This document shows positions 1-10,562 of a DNA stretch of 64,000 nt, piece after piece. Source of the stretch: Tetrapisispora phaffii CBS 4417 (taxonomy: Eukaryota > Ascomycota > Saccharomycetes > Saccharomycetales > Saccharomycetaceae). Both the position numbers and the translations under genes were made by a program. The stretch covers positions 124,001 through 188,000 of the forward strand of contig NC_016533.1 in assembly GCF_000236905.1 (NCBI RefSeq), given 5' to 3'. How positions within the stretch are numbered: the stretch's first letter is position 1; every line of letters begins with the position of its first letter. Under the pieces are notes generated by a model that saw only the letters and a list, made by a program, of their open reading frames with translations, did not search any database and had not been told where the DNA came from.

Positions 1-171
1 AATGGGCCTCTAGTCAATGAATTAATTACATATATATATCAACTTTTTAAAAATTTTAAGAATAAATAAATGTGGTATCATAATGAAAAAAATATTTTTC
101 CAAAGTAATATGCTGATTATAATTTTATAGTGAATTATATATGATAGTTATTGTGTAATAATTAAAAAAGA

Positions 172-1857
172 TTAAGTTTTAGTTAATCTTTTGATGCAAA
201 ATTTCTCTACTTGTTTCACACTTGCCTCGAGTTGTACTTTTGAGAGTGCAAAATCTGTTACCAATTTTTCAATTATTTTATCTTCGAGTTTATTAATCAA
301 TTGGATACGAGAAGGTAGAGCAGCGGATTGCTCAGTTCCTTGATACGGAGGAAACTCGAGACTGTTTCTTAAACTAATAAATTTTTCTTGTAATTCATTA
401 ATGAAGGATACCTTATTATCCTGTAAGTGCGTCTTAGAATTCATTTCCATGTTTATGTCATTGCTAACGTCATTTTCAAAGTTTCCATTTTCTGAATTAG
501 TTGCTATCTGATCACTTGTGATTTCATTACTCTTTTCTAAGTTCGACCAAGGCTTCTTAGTTTGTACCTTTTCAGTTAATGGGAATAGCTCCATAAGTTT
601 TCTTCTTGCAATTTTTTTATCAATATTATTTTCTCTATCTACAACTGCCTTTTGGTTTGGTAAAAATTTTTTCTCAACCCAGTTTAAATATTCTAGACTT
701 TGCTTATCATCCCATGTAAAAACATTGTTGGTTTCTTTATTGTATATCAGTTTCGAAATTCTGTTTTCAATCGTATATTCACTTTCTGATTCGATCTTCA
801 CATCATTTAATAATGCCATTAAATATGTATCCGGAAAAGCATCATCAATATTACTTAATAAAATCCATCTTAATGCGACAATAAAATATGACAATGTTCT
901 AACTTCAGGAATAACATGATATCCTAAGAAGTTTGCGCTACGTAGTTCTGGTAATATAAAATTATCAGCGATATCTAAACTCTTGATCATTTCTACTGCA
1001 ATGAGGAATACAGATGGTGGGAGTGAAAACGACATTATTAATTTCAATAATAGTCCTTCAAAGTAAAAGTGTGTATCTAAAAATCCATTTAATTCAATTC
1101 TATAGGCTAACTTAATCAAAACTCTATAAAACTGACCTTCATGAGGTGGTGCTCCACCTTCAAGTAAACCTAAATAAAAATTCGGCAGTCCTTCTACCCA
1201 TTGTTTTGGAAGAAGTGAGTATGACTTGTAATAAGGAAGCTCGGATATACCAATCCAAGTGATGAAATCAGATGCGTAAACTGGAATTCCAATATGCATC
1301 GATGCAATGTATAAAAATGCTAATGAAGTAGAAATGTGTATATTTAGTGATTGCAAATGTTTTCCACGTCCATTTTTCCTAAAACTAACAGGATTTGAAA
1401 AACTATTAATTCCTTCATCTATAATATTTTTATCGTTATCGTTAACTTTTTTCAGATATTTTGTCCATAGCAACTTAACAACCTGAGAAAAGTTATCACT
1501 GAACCCTTGCTTCCTTATAAGCCATCCGCATTGTTTCTTTAATATATATTGAAATGATTTAAGAAATAGAATATTTGCATCGTAACCATATATCCTCTTA
1601 TCTTTAACGCGATATTTTGAAGCAAGCTGTTGCGAGGCATTCAAACTCGACTGAAAGGTACCGGTTGCATTAGTAGTTAAATTCAATCTCCTTGTAACTA
1701 TCCCACCTGCAGCATAGTCATCATCATCATTATTAACTTCGATATCACCTTCCATCACATGCCCATATTGACATGTTCTTCTACCGGCAATAATCCTCCA
1801 TAATCTGGAAGGACAATTATCCGTCCCACAGACTGGCCCGCGAAGAAAGGAAAGCAT
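172..1857 (-). CDS. RRN7: RNA polymerase I core factor subunit Rrn7 (TFIIB-like)
   Basis: Protein of 561 residues that matches Rrn7, the TFIIB-related subunit of the Pol I core factor (with Rrn6 and Rrn11) that helps load Pol I on the rDNA promoter in the nucleolus. The N-terminus shows the zinc ribbon: Cys10, Cys15, Cys29 and His33, within the stretch GPVCGTDNCPSRLWRI and RRTCQYGHVMEGD. It is followed by the acidic linker and the conserved VITRRLNLTTNATG-like segment (here IVTRRLNLTTNATG, about residues 53-66), then the cyclin-fold region. The family length is a little over 500 residues, so the gene is full length. The ATG at 1857 places the zinc ribbon at the very N-terminus as expected. 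It is transcribed away from TIM13. A PAC motif lies about 135 bp upstream. Identity is firm on the zinc ribbon and several conserved blocks. Confidence 0.95.
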   Translation of the reverse strand: MLSFLRGPVCGTDNCPSRLWRIIAGRRTCQYGHVMEGDIEVNNDDDDYAAGGIVTRRLNLTTNATGTFQSSLNASQQLASKYRVKDKRIYGYDANILFLKSFQYILKKQCGWLIRKQGFSDNFSQVVKLLWTKYLKKVNDNDKNIIDEGINSFSNPVSFRKNGRGKHLQSLNIHISTSLAFLYIASMHIGIPVYASDFITWIGISELPYYKSYSLLPKQWVEGLPNFYLGLLEGGAPPHEGQFYRVLIKLAYRIELNGFLDTHFYFEGLLLKLIMSFSLPPSVFLIAVEMIKSLDIADNFILPELRSANFLGYHVIPEVRTLSYFIVALRWILLSNIDDAFPDTYLMALLNDVKIESESEYTIENRISKLIYNKETNNVFTWDDKQSLEYLNWVEKKFLPNQKAVVDRENNIDKKIARRKLMELFPLTEKVQTKKPWSNLEKSNEITSDQIATNSENGNFENDVSNDINMEMNSKTHLQDNKVSFINELQEKFISLRNSLEFPPYQGTEQSAALPSRIQLINKLEDKIIEKLVTDFALSKVQLEASVKQVEKFCIKRLTKT

Positions 1858-1990
1858 GCGTTCAATGCCGTACGAATGTGTTAGAGCTACTTAGCCAATT
1901 GCTTTAATTCGAAAACAATCGGATAGAATAAGCTATAAAATAGGAATAATATTATTATTTTATAGTCAGTAGATAGTATTCAATATTCAT

Positions 1991-1998
1991 CTCATCGC
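1991..1998 (-). promoter_or_regulatory. PAC motif (GCGATGAG) upstream of RRN7
   Basis: CTCATCGC on the + strand, GCGATGAG in the direction of RRN7, about 135 bp before its ATG, next to an A/T-rich tract. PAC elements are bound by Dot6/Tod6 and mark ribosome-biogenesis and Pol I/III genes in yeasts. Function here is inferred from motif and target. Confidence 0.6.
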
Positions 1999-2024
1999 AA
2001 TTTTTATCAAATTTCAATATTTAA

Positions 2025-2032
2025 GTCACGTG
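2025..2032. promoter_or_regulatory. Cbf1-type E-box (GTCACGTG)
   Basis: Exact GTCACGTG octamer about 170 bp upstream of RRN7. It matches the Cbf1 consensus RTCACRTG. No other centromere-like element is near, so it is read as a promoter site. Confidence 0.5.
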
Positions 2033-2619
2033 AGAGATCAGATTTTGTTTACAGCTCATCAGTTGGGAAGATTCATGTTACAAATACAAGATCTAAAATG
2101 ATTTAAGACCATTCAATATAACCGTGACTAGAGAGCGGAGGCACTGATGAGTATTCAGTAGTGGATCCTTCATTCATAGAGTGTTATGCTAAGTTTATAA
2201 AGACTGTAAAAGCGGTTTGGTTTGCGTGGTGTTCTCTGAACCCCGAGTGAAATAGGTTCCTATGAGTTATTGATTATCAAAGTATTCGCATGCCTTTTTT
2301 ATTTTACTCCTATTCTTTTGATTAAAAATGTGTGCTAAAAGCGTGCTATTATTTAGTGCTGAATGATAGATATATCCAAGAATTTTGCATTCGCAACAGA
2401 TTGAGTTATGTTATAGGTCATGGTTTCAGTAAAGTTCATCAAGCATTGCATTACAATTCTATTAAGGAATTTCTAGAAATTCATCGATAGCTTCATTTAG
2501 TGTTGCATTTATATATGACATAAATATTAAAAATATTTCGTGTTATGTAGAAATAAAATTTTACTATTCATGCAGATGTTGGTGCAACTTTTTAGTAATT
2601 AAGAAAATTATAAATGAAC

Positions 2620-2730
2620 CTGCTCAATAGATGAATTCATTACTTAATATATTAATAGTTGTTAGATTATATAGTATATAATTTAACCACATTTTAATAT
2701 ATTAAAACAATGAATTCATCTATTGAGCAG
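2620..2730. repeat. Imperfect long inverted repeat, fold-back structure
   Basis: The 22-bp arms at 2620-2641 and 2709-2730 are perfect reverse complements (CTGCTCAATAGATGAATTCA plus TT, and its complement). Pairing continues inward, with a short interruption, through ATATTAA-type sequence (about 2644-2655 with 2694-2705). About 38 bp of A/T-rich DNA lies between the arms. It sits in a gene-poor interval, 21 bp before a short reading frame of unknown nature. It could be a fold-back or MITE-like relic, or a local duplication; no transposase is visible. Confidence 0.75.
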
Positions 2731-2751
2731 ATTTTGTCAGAATTATTGTAA

Positions 2752-3126
2752 TGTATGTGACAGAACTAAGTGCTTATGACACTTTAAGTCCAGAACTAAT
2801 TGATCACTTACTAATGGAAAGAAGGTCTAGAACAATCTTCCAAGTGGTAGGTGCAAATTTCTCACTACAATGTAAATGGCTACGTGATATACACAGATGT
2901 ACAATACAGCACTAAAGATCTCAGGAGAATGACTGAACACGTAATGTGTTCACTCAAGCATGAGATAATTTATATATTAAGAGGACATCTAACTCTATAT
3001 AGATTTGTACTAAATATATTAATAAAAGGACCAATCGATTATTTAACTAGTAAGAAGATGGACTACTCTGAAGCAACTAACGTGACTAACGGCACTAACT
3101 TAGCTGTTGGTACTAACCAACATTAG
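2752..3126 (+). other. Two short overlapping reading frames, unrecognised, possibly a decayed gene
   Basis: A 54-codon frame (2752-2916, starting MYVTELSAYDTLSPEL) is overlapped in another frame by a second open stretch that runs to 3126 and ends KKMDYSEATNVTNG. The two together cover about 375 bp, and base composition is slightly less AT-rich than the flanks. I do not recognise either peptide. They may be remains of one gene broken by a frameshift, or chance. No start context or promoter supports expression. Reported because the rest of the 2 kb interval between RRN7 and TIM13 holds nothing else except the inverted repeat just upstream. Confidence 0.25.
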
Positions 3127-3827
3127 CTTGTTTCTCCACATGGAATACTATTATACACTGTTGCATTTGAGACTTGAGTATTGTCAGATTCTGTTCCTTT
3201 TATATCTCGATTTATTTGAATTCATTTATCAAACGACATGTCAAACAAACGGGTTAAATGACAAGTAGATTGTACGAGTTAAACGATTATAGACCGAATT
3301 AACTGAACAAACGTTTATTAATCTCGAACCTCGTCTAACTCTACTACTTGCAATTTGTCTTTACAACTAAGGTATCATAGATACCATAACTTCTGTTGTA
3401 AATCTAAGATTCCTGACAAATTTCGTCCCAACTTTAAAAAGATAAAAGCAGACATTCTGGTATACGACGCTATTATCTGTTTATCAGTAGCGTCTGAATC
3501 GAAGCATGTCATGTTCAAAATAACTGTCATCTGGAATTTGTGACGCCTGGTGCCGATTGTGGTCCATACATCACCGAGTACGAACTGTGATAATATCATC
3601 GAGTTCCAATGTAGAAGGTCCTCTTGCTCTCTCTTGTACTATTGAGCTGTTAAACCGTTAACAAGCTGCTCTTCTATTTAATAAATAAAGGTTAGTTAGT
3701 ATTCTAACTAAGATGATGTGGGGGCTTATAATTGTGTGTGTAGTTTACCCTTTGTAACACATATCCTTGGTACTTGGTGATCAATTCCATAGAAAGATAT
3801 TCAAAAGAATAAGCGAAGTATATATCA
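3127..3827. other. Intergenic interval upstream of TIM13
   Basis: About 700 bp with no supported gene. Short open frames on both strands at 3355-3599 overlap each other and match nothing I know. A 17-bp stretch at 3536-3552 (ATTTGTGACGCCTGGTG) recurs in reverse complement at 25233-25249. Confidence 0.5.
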
Positions 3828-4133
3828 ATGGCTATCTCATCTATCTTTGGCGGTGGTTCTACATCTGATAGAAAGACTATCCCTAATACAACTGGTGGCG
3901 TTTCACAGAAGCTCAAAGAGCAAATATCTCAAGAACTTGCCATCGCAAATGCTACAGAATTAGTTAATAAGACTACAGAAAACTGTTTTGAGAAGTGTCT
4001 TACAAGTCCGTATAATAGTGGAAATGAGAACTGTGTCGACCAATGTTTGGCAAAGTACATGAAAAGTTGGAATACCGTTTCAAAAGCTTACATAGCTAGA
4101 ATCCAACAAGCCTCTACTTCAGGAGAGATTTAA
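3828..4133 (+). CDS. TIM13: Mitochondrial intermembrane-space chaperone Tim13
   Basis: Protein of 101 residues, against 105 for the S. cerevisiae protein. Small Tim proteins form a hexamer (Tim8/Tim13) that carries hydrophobic precursors such as Tim23 across the intermembrane space. The twin CX3C motif is present: Cys53/Cys57 (CFEKC) and Cys69/Cys73 (CVDQC), separated by 11 residues, which form the two disulfides made by the Mia40 pathway. Other conserved blocks are [13 protein letters not shown] and the C-terminal [11 protein letters not shown], nearly identical to the known protein. The N-terminal SSIFGGG is also typical. No presequence, as expected for this import route. Followed by UBR1 in the same direction after about 590 bp. 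Confidence 0.97.
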   Translation: MAISSIFGGGSTSDRKTIPNTTGGVSQKLKEQISQELAIANATELVNKTTENCFEKCLTSPYNSGNENCVDQCLAKYMKSWNTVSKAYIARIQQASTSGEI

Positions 4134-4724
4134 TTAAACCACGGGACTTTCATTGCCCTCTGCTCAGTTCACAAAATTAGTTTCGTTTTATGCCTCTACA
4201 TAACTTTCTGGAGCCTGTAAATACTTAATTAGCTAAATATAAAACGATTAATAATACTGTATTAGACATTGTATTCATAACAACACCTTAAATACCAAGG
4301 CAAATAGATGCATCTCGTTATACATTGTCCTTTTGAATGGTAAAACCGTCAAGGCGCTACCATACACACTTTTATTTTTAAGGCTTAATATCATTTTTGT
4401 ATATAACAGATGTTAAATTAAATAAGTACTATTATCTTTTAAATCATATTAAACTGATTTATTAATATATCTGATACTATTACGCTATTGCCTTAAGGTG
4501 AGTTTAAGGTACTAATTACATTCTATCTAGGATTATTGTTTATTCAAAGAGGTTAACAAGATATTTCAGGTCAATACCGTGTGAGTTGCTTGGAAGGTTA
4601 CGATAGAATATACAAGGTTCTATAGAAATAATTGTAATACAGAGGTTGGATTACCTTCTTTACACCTTCTAAACAAGGAGGAATAATTGTTTTTGCAAGT
4701 GGTTCACTAATAATTCGTACAGAA
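4134..4724. other. TIM13-UBR1 intergenic region
   Basis: 590 bp with no supported gene. In S. cerevisiae the small intron-containing gene QCR9 lies between TIM13 and UBR1; no frame resembling it was found on either strand here. A GGTGAGT and a TACTAAT occur at about 4497-4520, suggestive of splice signals but with no exon to join. Confidence 0.5.
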
Positions 4725-7700
4725 ATGGAGGAAACTCAATCTCTTTTGAACTTAAGAAAGTTTTTGATATCACTTCCAACCACTCTAAATTGTGAATACA
4801 ATGAACCTGTAAGTTATCTAGTCTGGAAAGTTTTATCTGAATGTTTGGACTCTAAACAGAATGGAAGAGATATTGACTGGGATTATTATTCAAAGTTGTT
4901 AGGATCAAAAAATTGGATCAATGGTAAATACTCATCAGTTTTAACCAAAAATGATTGGAAGACGACAACAGAGACACCCACGGAGAATTATCACATTGGA
5001 ACATGCTGTATGAATTTTAATTACCCAAATAAAGTTGTATATTACTGTTTAACATGTACGTTGAATCCCATTTATGAGATTTGTGAAGCTTGCTTTGATG
5101 AATCTTTGCATGTAGGTCATAGATTTACAAAAAGAGTGGTGACAAGACCAGAAGGTAAAATTTGTCATTGTGGTAATTATAGAGTCTTCAAGAAACCAGA
5201 ATATGCATATTATTGTAAAAACAAAATGAACAATACACAAAAGACGACAAAAGATAAAGCACAATACAATAAATATTTGGTTGCAGTATTTAATGAAATT
5301 TTGGATTTTATGATTAACGTAACAATAGATCATAAAAATTCGTTAAATAATGACACATATTCTAAGGGTAAAGAAAAAATTAACTCTAAGTCTCCCGCTA
5401 ACCGTGACAATAAAGAGAATAGCAGAGAAAAAGCTAATTATAATACAAAAGTACGATACAATGTCGAAGATTATATAAAAGGAATAGATTGTGAAAATAC
5501 AGTTACTGATACCGAATCAACGAAGAGAGCGAATCAGAATAATTCCAAAAGGGAATTATGGTCTTTACAACTTGATCAAGAATCATGTAACATGACATAT
5601 GCAGACTTAGCTAGAAAACTTTCTTCTCTATTGAGGAAGCCGATCAAATATGCAATAAGTATTGCAAATGAACTAGGGATTGGTAAAAAATCAGTAACAC
5701 TATTAGTTTCAGATGATCTAAATAAATTACTCGAATTACAAGATAACTTCAGAAGTCAAAATTTAAACTTAGATTTGAAAAAGTCAGTTGACATTTTTAA
5801 ACTTGACTTAATGGAAGATCTAAACCATTATTTGTATAATTTACTCAAAAGTCGAAAAACAGATCATGATCTCATCAATGCATACAGGTTATCATTAATC
5901 GGAGCTTTTAATCAATATAGTTTATCAATTAATGATGATATATCAAACTTAACTTTGGATACCTCTGGAATAAAATTATTAGGAGGATTTCTAGTTTCAA
6001 ATTCTGATAAGAATTCTCATTTTGCAAATTGGAATTTCAAATTTGAGAATGATCTAGAAGTAACAAATATCATGTGGATATATGATATGAGATTAGCTAA
6101 TTCGCAATCAATTGCTGGTGCAATTGGACGAAAAGTTTTACATGGATCTAGATTTCAACACCTACTAACGAACTGCACGCGATTATTTTCAAAAGTAGAG
6201 AGAAGTCACCTTCTAAAAAATATTTCCTTTGCCCTTTCCACAATAGATCACATTAGAACTTGCTTATGCGCTCAATATATTGATATATACTTGACACTTA
6301 CTTATCACTTAGTCTCAGCAGATTCCACAGGATTTACATTAAATTTAATGACTTTACTTTCCCAATATACTTATCAAGACCCAGAGATGGCAAACATGAT
6401 ATTAAGATCAGGGTTCATAAATCGTACTTTAAGGTACATTTACATGATTATGGATTTTAATCCAGAGGATTTATTAGAGAATTTACCTGTAGTTTTACCA
6501 AAAGAAATAAGACTACCAAAAGATTCCTTGAAAAATAATAAGATCATCTATTTTTTTAAGGATTTATGTATTTTATTACAAATAAATACAATTGGAAGAG
6601 AACTCCTCGAAGATGAGACTAGCGTCAAAACTATATTTGACTGCATTTCACAATTTAATAATATTTTACCGCTTAAAAGAGAAACTTCTCAACATGTTCA
6701 ATATGAAAATTTTGACTATTCGTCATTTTATTTTATATATTTGGCTATTTCTATGTTAGCTGAAAACTTTATAAGATCTTTCACATCTATAACTGATATT
6801 GAAGTGAGACAAAAACTGATAAAGAACTTCACAACTTTAGTTATGGATATGGAGCTGAAAAACCTGTATGATTCAAGAAAAATGATTTTATCACCATCGC
6901 CAGTAACCTATAGTAATGGCAATATTATGGAAAAATTGTCATCTATATTAATTAAGGAAAATATCTGCGGTCATTATTCTGATGTAATAAACTTCAAAGT
7001 TGGTGTTGATACTCAACATTTTCTAAACCCTATGTCATATTTATTTAAATTTATCATTCAATGGAGCATATGTGGTAGATACACCGAATTAGAACCACAC
7101 ATCAAAGAATCTATTAATCTTGGCGAACTTTTTGCTGATAAACAAAAATGTCTTTATATTTCAGAATCAGCACTCTGTACAATGGTATTGGTTGGTCAAA
7201 TTAATGTTGGTTTTTGGGTAAGAAACGGTGCTCCAATTTTACACCAGATGAAAATATATACCAAAAATAACTTAAGGGAATTTACTTATTTCTCTGACTT
7301 ATTCAATATACAATTCAGTATGTGTTACGCAGATGCATCTGATTTTATGGTAACATACTTAATGAGATGGGGTTTGAAAAATTGGTCGAATGGAATTCCA
7401 ATAGGAGATTATCCTGAATATGAGACGACAGTACAAATAGTCTATCAATCTACATTGTTATTAATACAATTATTGACTGATGTAAGGGCATTAATCATGT
7501 CATCCTCCATGGATGGGTTTGACAAGACAATGAAAAACGAGATTATACATGCTGTATGTTTTCAACCTTGCACCTACAACGACATTCTAAATTCAATTGC
7601 TGATTATATAACCAAACATCCATCATTTGATTTATATTTGAAAGAATTTACAACCTATTCTCCACCTTCGGGGTTACACGATGAGGGGATCTTTACATTA

Positions 7701-10391
7701 AAAGAAGAATATATTGCTGATGTAGATCCTTATTACATCGGTTTAGCTCAAGGAAAGAGGTACGAAGCTGAAAAATTAAAAAGCTTAAACACTAGTAATG
7801 ATGGGAACAATGATTATAAATCTACCTTTATCGCAGCTAAAAATGTTAGCCATTTATTAAAAGGTTCACAGTTCTCGAATTTATATGCTATTACTAGCAC
7901 TAATGTATTTGGAATGTTCTTAAAAAACACATTAGATTACATTATTAAGAACAAACATGAGCATCTACTACAGGTAATTATTCACTTGATACATGTGTGT
8001 GTTGTAAATAATATCGAAGCGTTCATGAGAATATTCTGGAGGGAGTACGCCATAGTTAATCCCGAATCATGTCATTATCACAGTATTGGATCAAATCTGT
8101 ATTATTTTCTTTCTCAGGAGTTCTTTTCCAACAGTCAAGGTGAAATTAGAGAAATTTTTAGATATATTTCGAAAGCTGCTCCACACATTAATATATATGG
8201 ATACTTACAAGAACAAACACCGTCATTTAAGGAAGAAATTTTATGGAAACTTGATAAAGGTAACGTAGCTACAATGTCAGAAAAAGCAAAGAAAAAAGAA
8301 AGGGCTAAACTAAGACAAAAAAAGTTACTTAAAAGGCTAGCTAAGCAACAAAAAAAATTTATCGAGAATAACGAATCTGTAGAATCAAGTAAAACAGAAA
8401 GTAAAAACACATTAATTGAAGATTCTAGCGGCTATAGATGGGAGTATCCGGATGATACTTGTGTATTCTGTAAAATGGATAAAGAAGAAGATATTTTAGT
8501 ATATTTATGTTATCAAGAGGAAAATATTCATAATATTGGAATAAATTTTGCGAATAAACAGGGTGTAAATGAATTATTCACTGCAGGGAAACAGGATAAA
8601 ACCAACGGTTCGCATAACAAGGTAGGACTGCCTTCAATTTCAATCGCTCAACTTGGTGCGGTTTTGAGAACTTGTAGTCATGCATCTCATGTAACATGTT
8701 TAGGAAATCACATGAAAATAATCTGCTCATCACACAACCAAACTACCAGAAACATTCCGTCTTCTTTTGGGTTTGGCTTATTGAACTGTCCATTGTGCAA
8801 CAGTCTCTGTAATTCTTTTATTCCAATGACATGGTCTTCAAATAATAGAAATCATGAAGAGTTTTTAGAGGGTAAATTCAATGGTCTCATCAAAAATTTA
8901 CCTAACTTATCATCAGGATTAATTTTTACAAGTATTAAATCTGCACACTTATTGCTTGATCTTTGTAATTATTCATCAGGAGAACTTTCACTTACTGACA
9001 TGATCGATACTCTAATTGTTAATAACACATCAAATTTAGAATTGACAATTAGACATAAGGTATTCAATAATCAGAATTACAACTTACGAGGTATTATTAA
9101 TGACCAGAAATTATTAGCATTACATTTACTTGCAGATTTGAAACTGGCTATCTTAAAAGGAAATCAATATAGTATTTCAGAAAATTTTACCATTCATGAT
9201 AGGAAAGATTTCTCAAAAAGAAACATTGATGACGATTTGTTAATTTATGGTGCTAAACTTTGCTCAGGTACAGTTAGGCTTTACAATAGTGATCACTCTA
9301 ATCAAATAAAAGAGTTGCTTAAAAGACAATTACACAAAGAATTTCTAACACTTACTAGAGAAATTTTACTCTCTAACGTAATAATAGAAGATTTAACAAA
9401 TTTATCATTTATTCCAATAAATAGTGCTTATGATACGGGAAGTAACTATATGAAGGAAGTTGATATAACTATAAAAATATTCAAGGAATATGTTACTTTA
9501 TGTCATCCAAGTGTATTATCACAAGAATTGACTAAGTTTGATAAAATTAACTTTCATATACATCACATTATAATTAATTCATTGGCTTTATTCTTGAGGA
9601 GATTAGCCATTATATTTATGGCATTTTTTTCAACCTGGAACATTGATTACAAAGGTGTTATAGATTGTGGAGATTATAAAGCTAGAGAAATAGATATTTT
9701 ACTGTCTCAATTCAAGCTGAATAAACTAGAAACTTTTTTGTCTCGTTATTGCTTTCATGACATGGCAGATTTTATTGATTTATCTCAAGAATATTTATTG
9801 GGTAATAATATACTCAAAATAGAAAATCATGGAGAAAAAGTGAACAATATTGATAAAGGTGACAATTATAACTTAATCACAAAAATGAACAGTTCTAAAA
9901 AAATAAATATTTTTACTTCATTCATTCCTCCAAATTTAATTACTTTGCCATATTGCTTATCAGATTATCCGACTAATGAAGAGGAAGAGTTATTACATCA
10001 TGCTCTTAATGAAGAACTTGGATTTTGTTTATTTTGTGGCACTAAGGTCATTATACAAAAATTATCATCATTACATGAATACCAGATTGGAGAATGCACC
10101 AACCATCTCAAAAATGAATGTAAAATAAATTCAGTATACGGTGCATTTATTTTAATCAAAAGTAATACAATATACATTTCCTATGGTTTAAGAGGGTCAT
10201 TTTTACCTGCTCCATATTTGAATGAACATGGCGAACCAAATAAGGATGTAAAAAATGATACACTAGTGTATTTTGATAAAAATAGATATCTATATTTACT
10301 GAATGAAGTTATTTTAGGCAATACAATCCCGCACATTATATTTAGGTTCAGCTCAGGTAATTCAGATATCGGGGGTTGGGAATCGATGTAA
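4725..10391 (+). CDS. UBR1: E3 ubiquitin ligase Ubr1 (N-recognin)
   Basis: Protein of 1888 residues, against 1950 in S. cerevisiae. Ubr1 is the N-end rule (Arg/N-degron) ligase; it binds basic and bulky hydrophobic N-termini and works with Rad6. The UBR box is at about residues 92-163, rich in Cys/His (CLTCTLNPIYEICEAC, HVGHRF, ICHCGNYRVF). A long helical middle region follows. A basic coiled stretch (EKAKKKERAKLRQKK) at about 1187-1220 precedes the RING-H2 domain at about 1242-1358 (CVFCKM, CSHASHVTCL, CPLCNSLCNSF). The C-terminal UBLC region has a further zinc motif (FCLFCGTKV) and ends with the conserved FRFSSGNSDIGGWES-like tail. The ATG chosen gives the expected short leader before the UBR box. 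Its strand relative to TIM13 and TYS1 is reversed compared with S. cerevisiae. Confidence 0.96.
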   Translation: MEETQSLLNLRKFLISLPTTLNCEYNEPVSYLVWKVLSECLDSKQNGRDIDWDYYSKLLGSKNWINGKYSSVLTKNDWKTTTETPTENYHIGTCCMNFNYPNKVVYYCLTCTLNPIYEICEACFDESLHVGHRFTKRVVTRPEGKICHCGNYRVFKKPEYAYYCKNKMNNTQKTTKDKAQYNKYLVAVFNEILDFMINVTIDHKNSLNNDTYSKGKEKINSKSPANRDNKENSREKANYNTKVRYNVEDYIKGIDCENTVTDTESTKRANQNNSKRELWSLQLDQESCNMTYADLARKLSSLLRKPIKYAISIANELGIGKKSVTLLVSDDLNKLLELQDNFRSQNLNLDLKKSVDIFKLDLMEDLNHYLYNLLKSRKTDHDLINAYRLSLIGAFNQYSLSINDDISNLTLDTSGIKLLGGFLVSNSDKNSHFANWNFKFENDLEVTNIMWIYDMRLANSQSIAGAIGRKVLHGSRFQHLLTNCTRLFSKVERSHLLKNISFALSTIDHIRTCLCAQYIDIYLTLTYHLVSADSTGFTLNLMTLLSQYTYQDPEMANMILRSGFINRTLRYIYMIMDFNPEDLLENLPVVLPKEIRLPKDSLKNNKIIYFFKDLCILLQINTIGRELLEDETSVKTIFDCISQFNNILPLKRETSQHVQYENFDYSSFYFIYLAISMLAENFIRSFTSITDIEVRQKLIKNFTTLVMDMELKNLYDSRKMILSPSPVTYSNGNIMEKLSSILIKENICGHYSDVINFKVGVDTQHFLNPMSYLFKFIIQWSICGRYTELEPHIKESINLGELFADKQKCLYISESALCTMVLVGQINVGFWVRNGAPILHQMKIYTKNNLREFTYFSDLFNIQFSMCYADASDFMVTYLMRWGLKNWSNGIPIGDYPEYETTVQIVYQSTLLLIQLLTDVRALIMSSSMDGFDKTMKNEIIHAVCFQPCTYNDILNSIADYITKHPSFDLYLKEFTTYSPPSGLHDEGIFTLKEEYIADVDPYYIGLAQGKRYEAEKLKSLNTSNDGNNDYKSTFIAAKNVSHLLKGSQFSNLYAITSTNVFGMFLKNTLDYIIKNKHEHLLQVIIHLIHVCVVNNIEAFMRIFWREYAIVNPESCHYHSIGSNLYYFLSQEFFSNSQGEIREIFRYISKAAPHINIYGYLQEQTPSFKEEILWKLDKGNVATMSEKAKKKERAKLRQKKLLKRLAKQQKKFIENNESVESSKTESKNTLIEDSSGYRWEYPDDTCVFCKMDKEEDILVYLCYQEENIHNIGINFANKQGVNELFTAGKQDKTNGSHNKVGLPSISIAQLGAVLRTCSHASHVTCLGNHMKIICSSHNQTTRNIPSSFGFGLLNCPLCNSLCNSFIPMTWSSNNRNHEEFLEGKFNGLIKNLPNLSSGLIFTSIKSAHLLLDLCNYSSGELSLTDMIDTLIVNNTSNLELTIRHKVFNNQNYNLRGIINDQKLLALHLLADLKLAILKGNQYSISENFTIHDRKDFSKRNIDDDLLIYGAKLCSGTVRLYNSDHSNQIKELLKRQLHKEFLTLTREILLSNVIIEDLTNLSFIPINSAYDTGSNYMKEVDITIKIFKEYVTLCHPSVLSQELTKFDKINFHIHHIIINSLALFLRRLAIIFMAFFSTWNIDYKGVIDCGDYKAREIDILLSQFKLNKLETFLSRYCFHDMADFIDLSQEYLLGNNILKIENHGEKVNNIDKGDNYNLITKMNSSKKINIFTSFIPPNLITLPYCLSDYPTNEEEELLHHALNEELGFCLFCGTKVIIQKLSSLHEYQIGECTNHLKNECKINSVYGAFILIKSNTIYISYGLRGSFLPAPYLNEHGEPNKDVKNDTLVYFDKNRYLYLLNEVILGNTIPHIIFRFSSGNSDIGGWESM

Positions 10392-10562
10392 ATGGAAACG
10401 CTAAAATATTAATTTCCAAGCTCAAGACTGTTTTTTATAAGATACTTGTTTAATAAAAGTGAAAAATTTAGTATTCCTAGGTTATAAAGTAATTTTCTAT
10501 TATTTTCAATAGTTTATACATATATAAGATTTGTTATTTTAATTGCATATCTCTTTTTAACA

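Noticed and set aside
3320..3345. CGAACC/GGTTCGAG reminiscent of a tRNA B box
   Set aside because: No T-stem pairing, no A box and no acceptor stem can be built around it.
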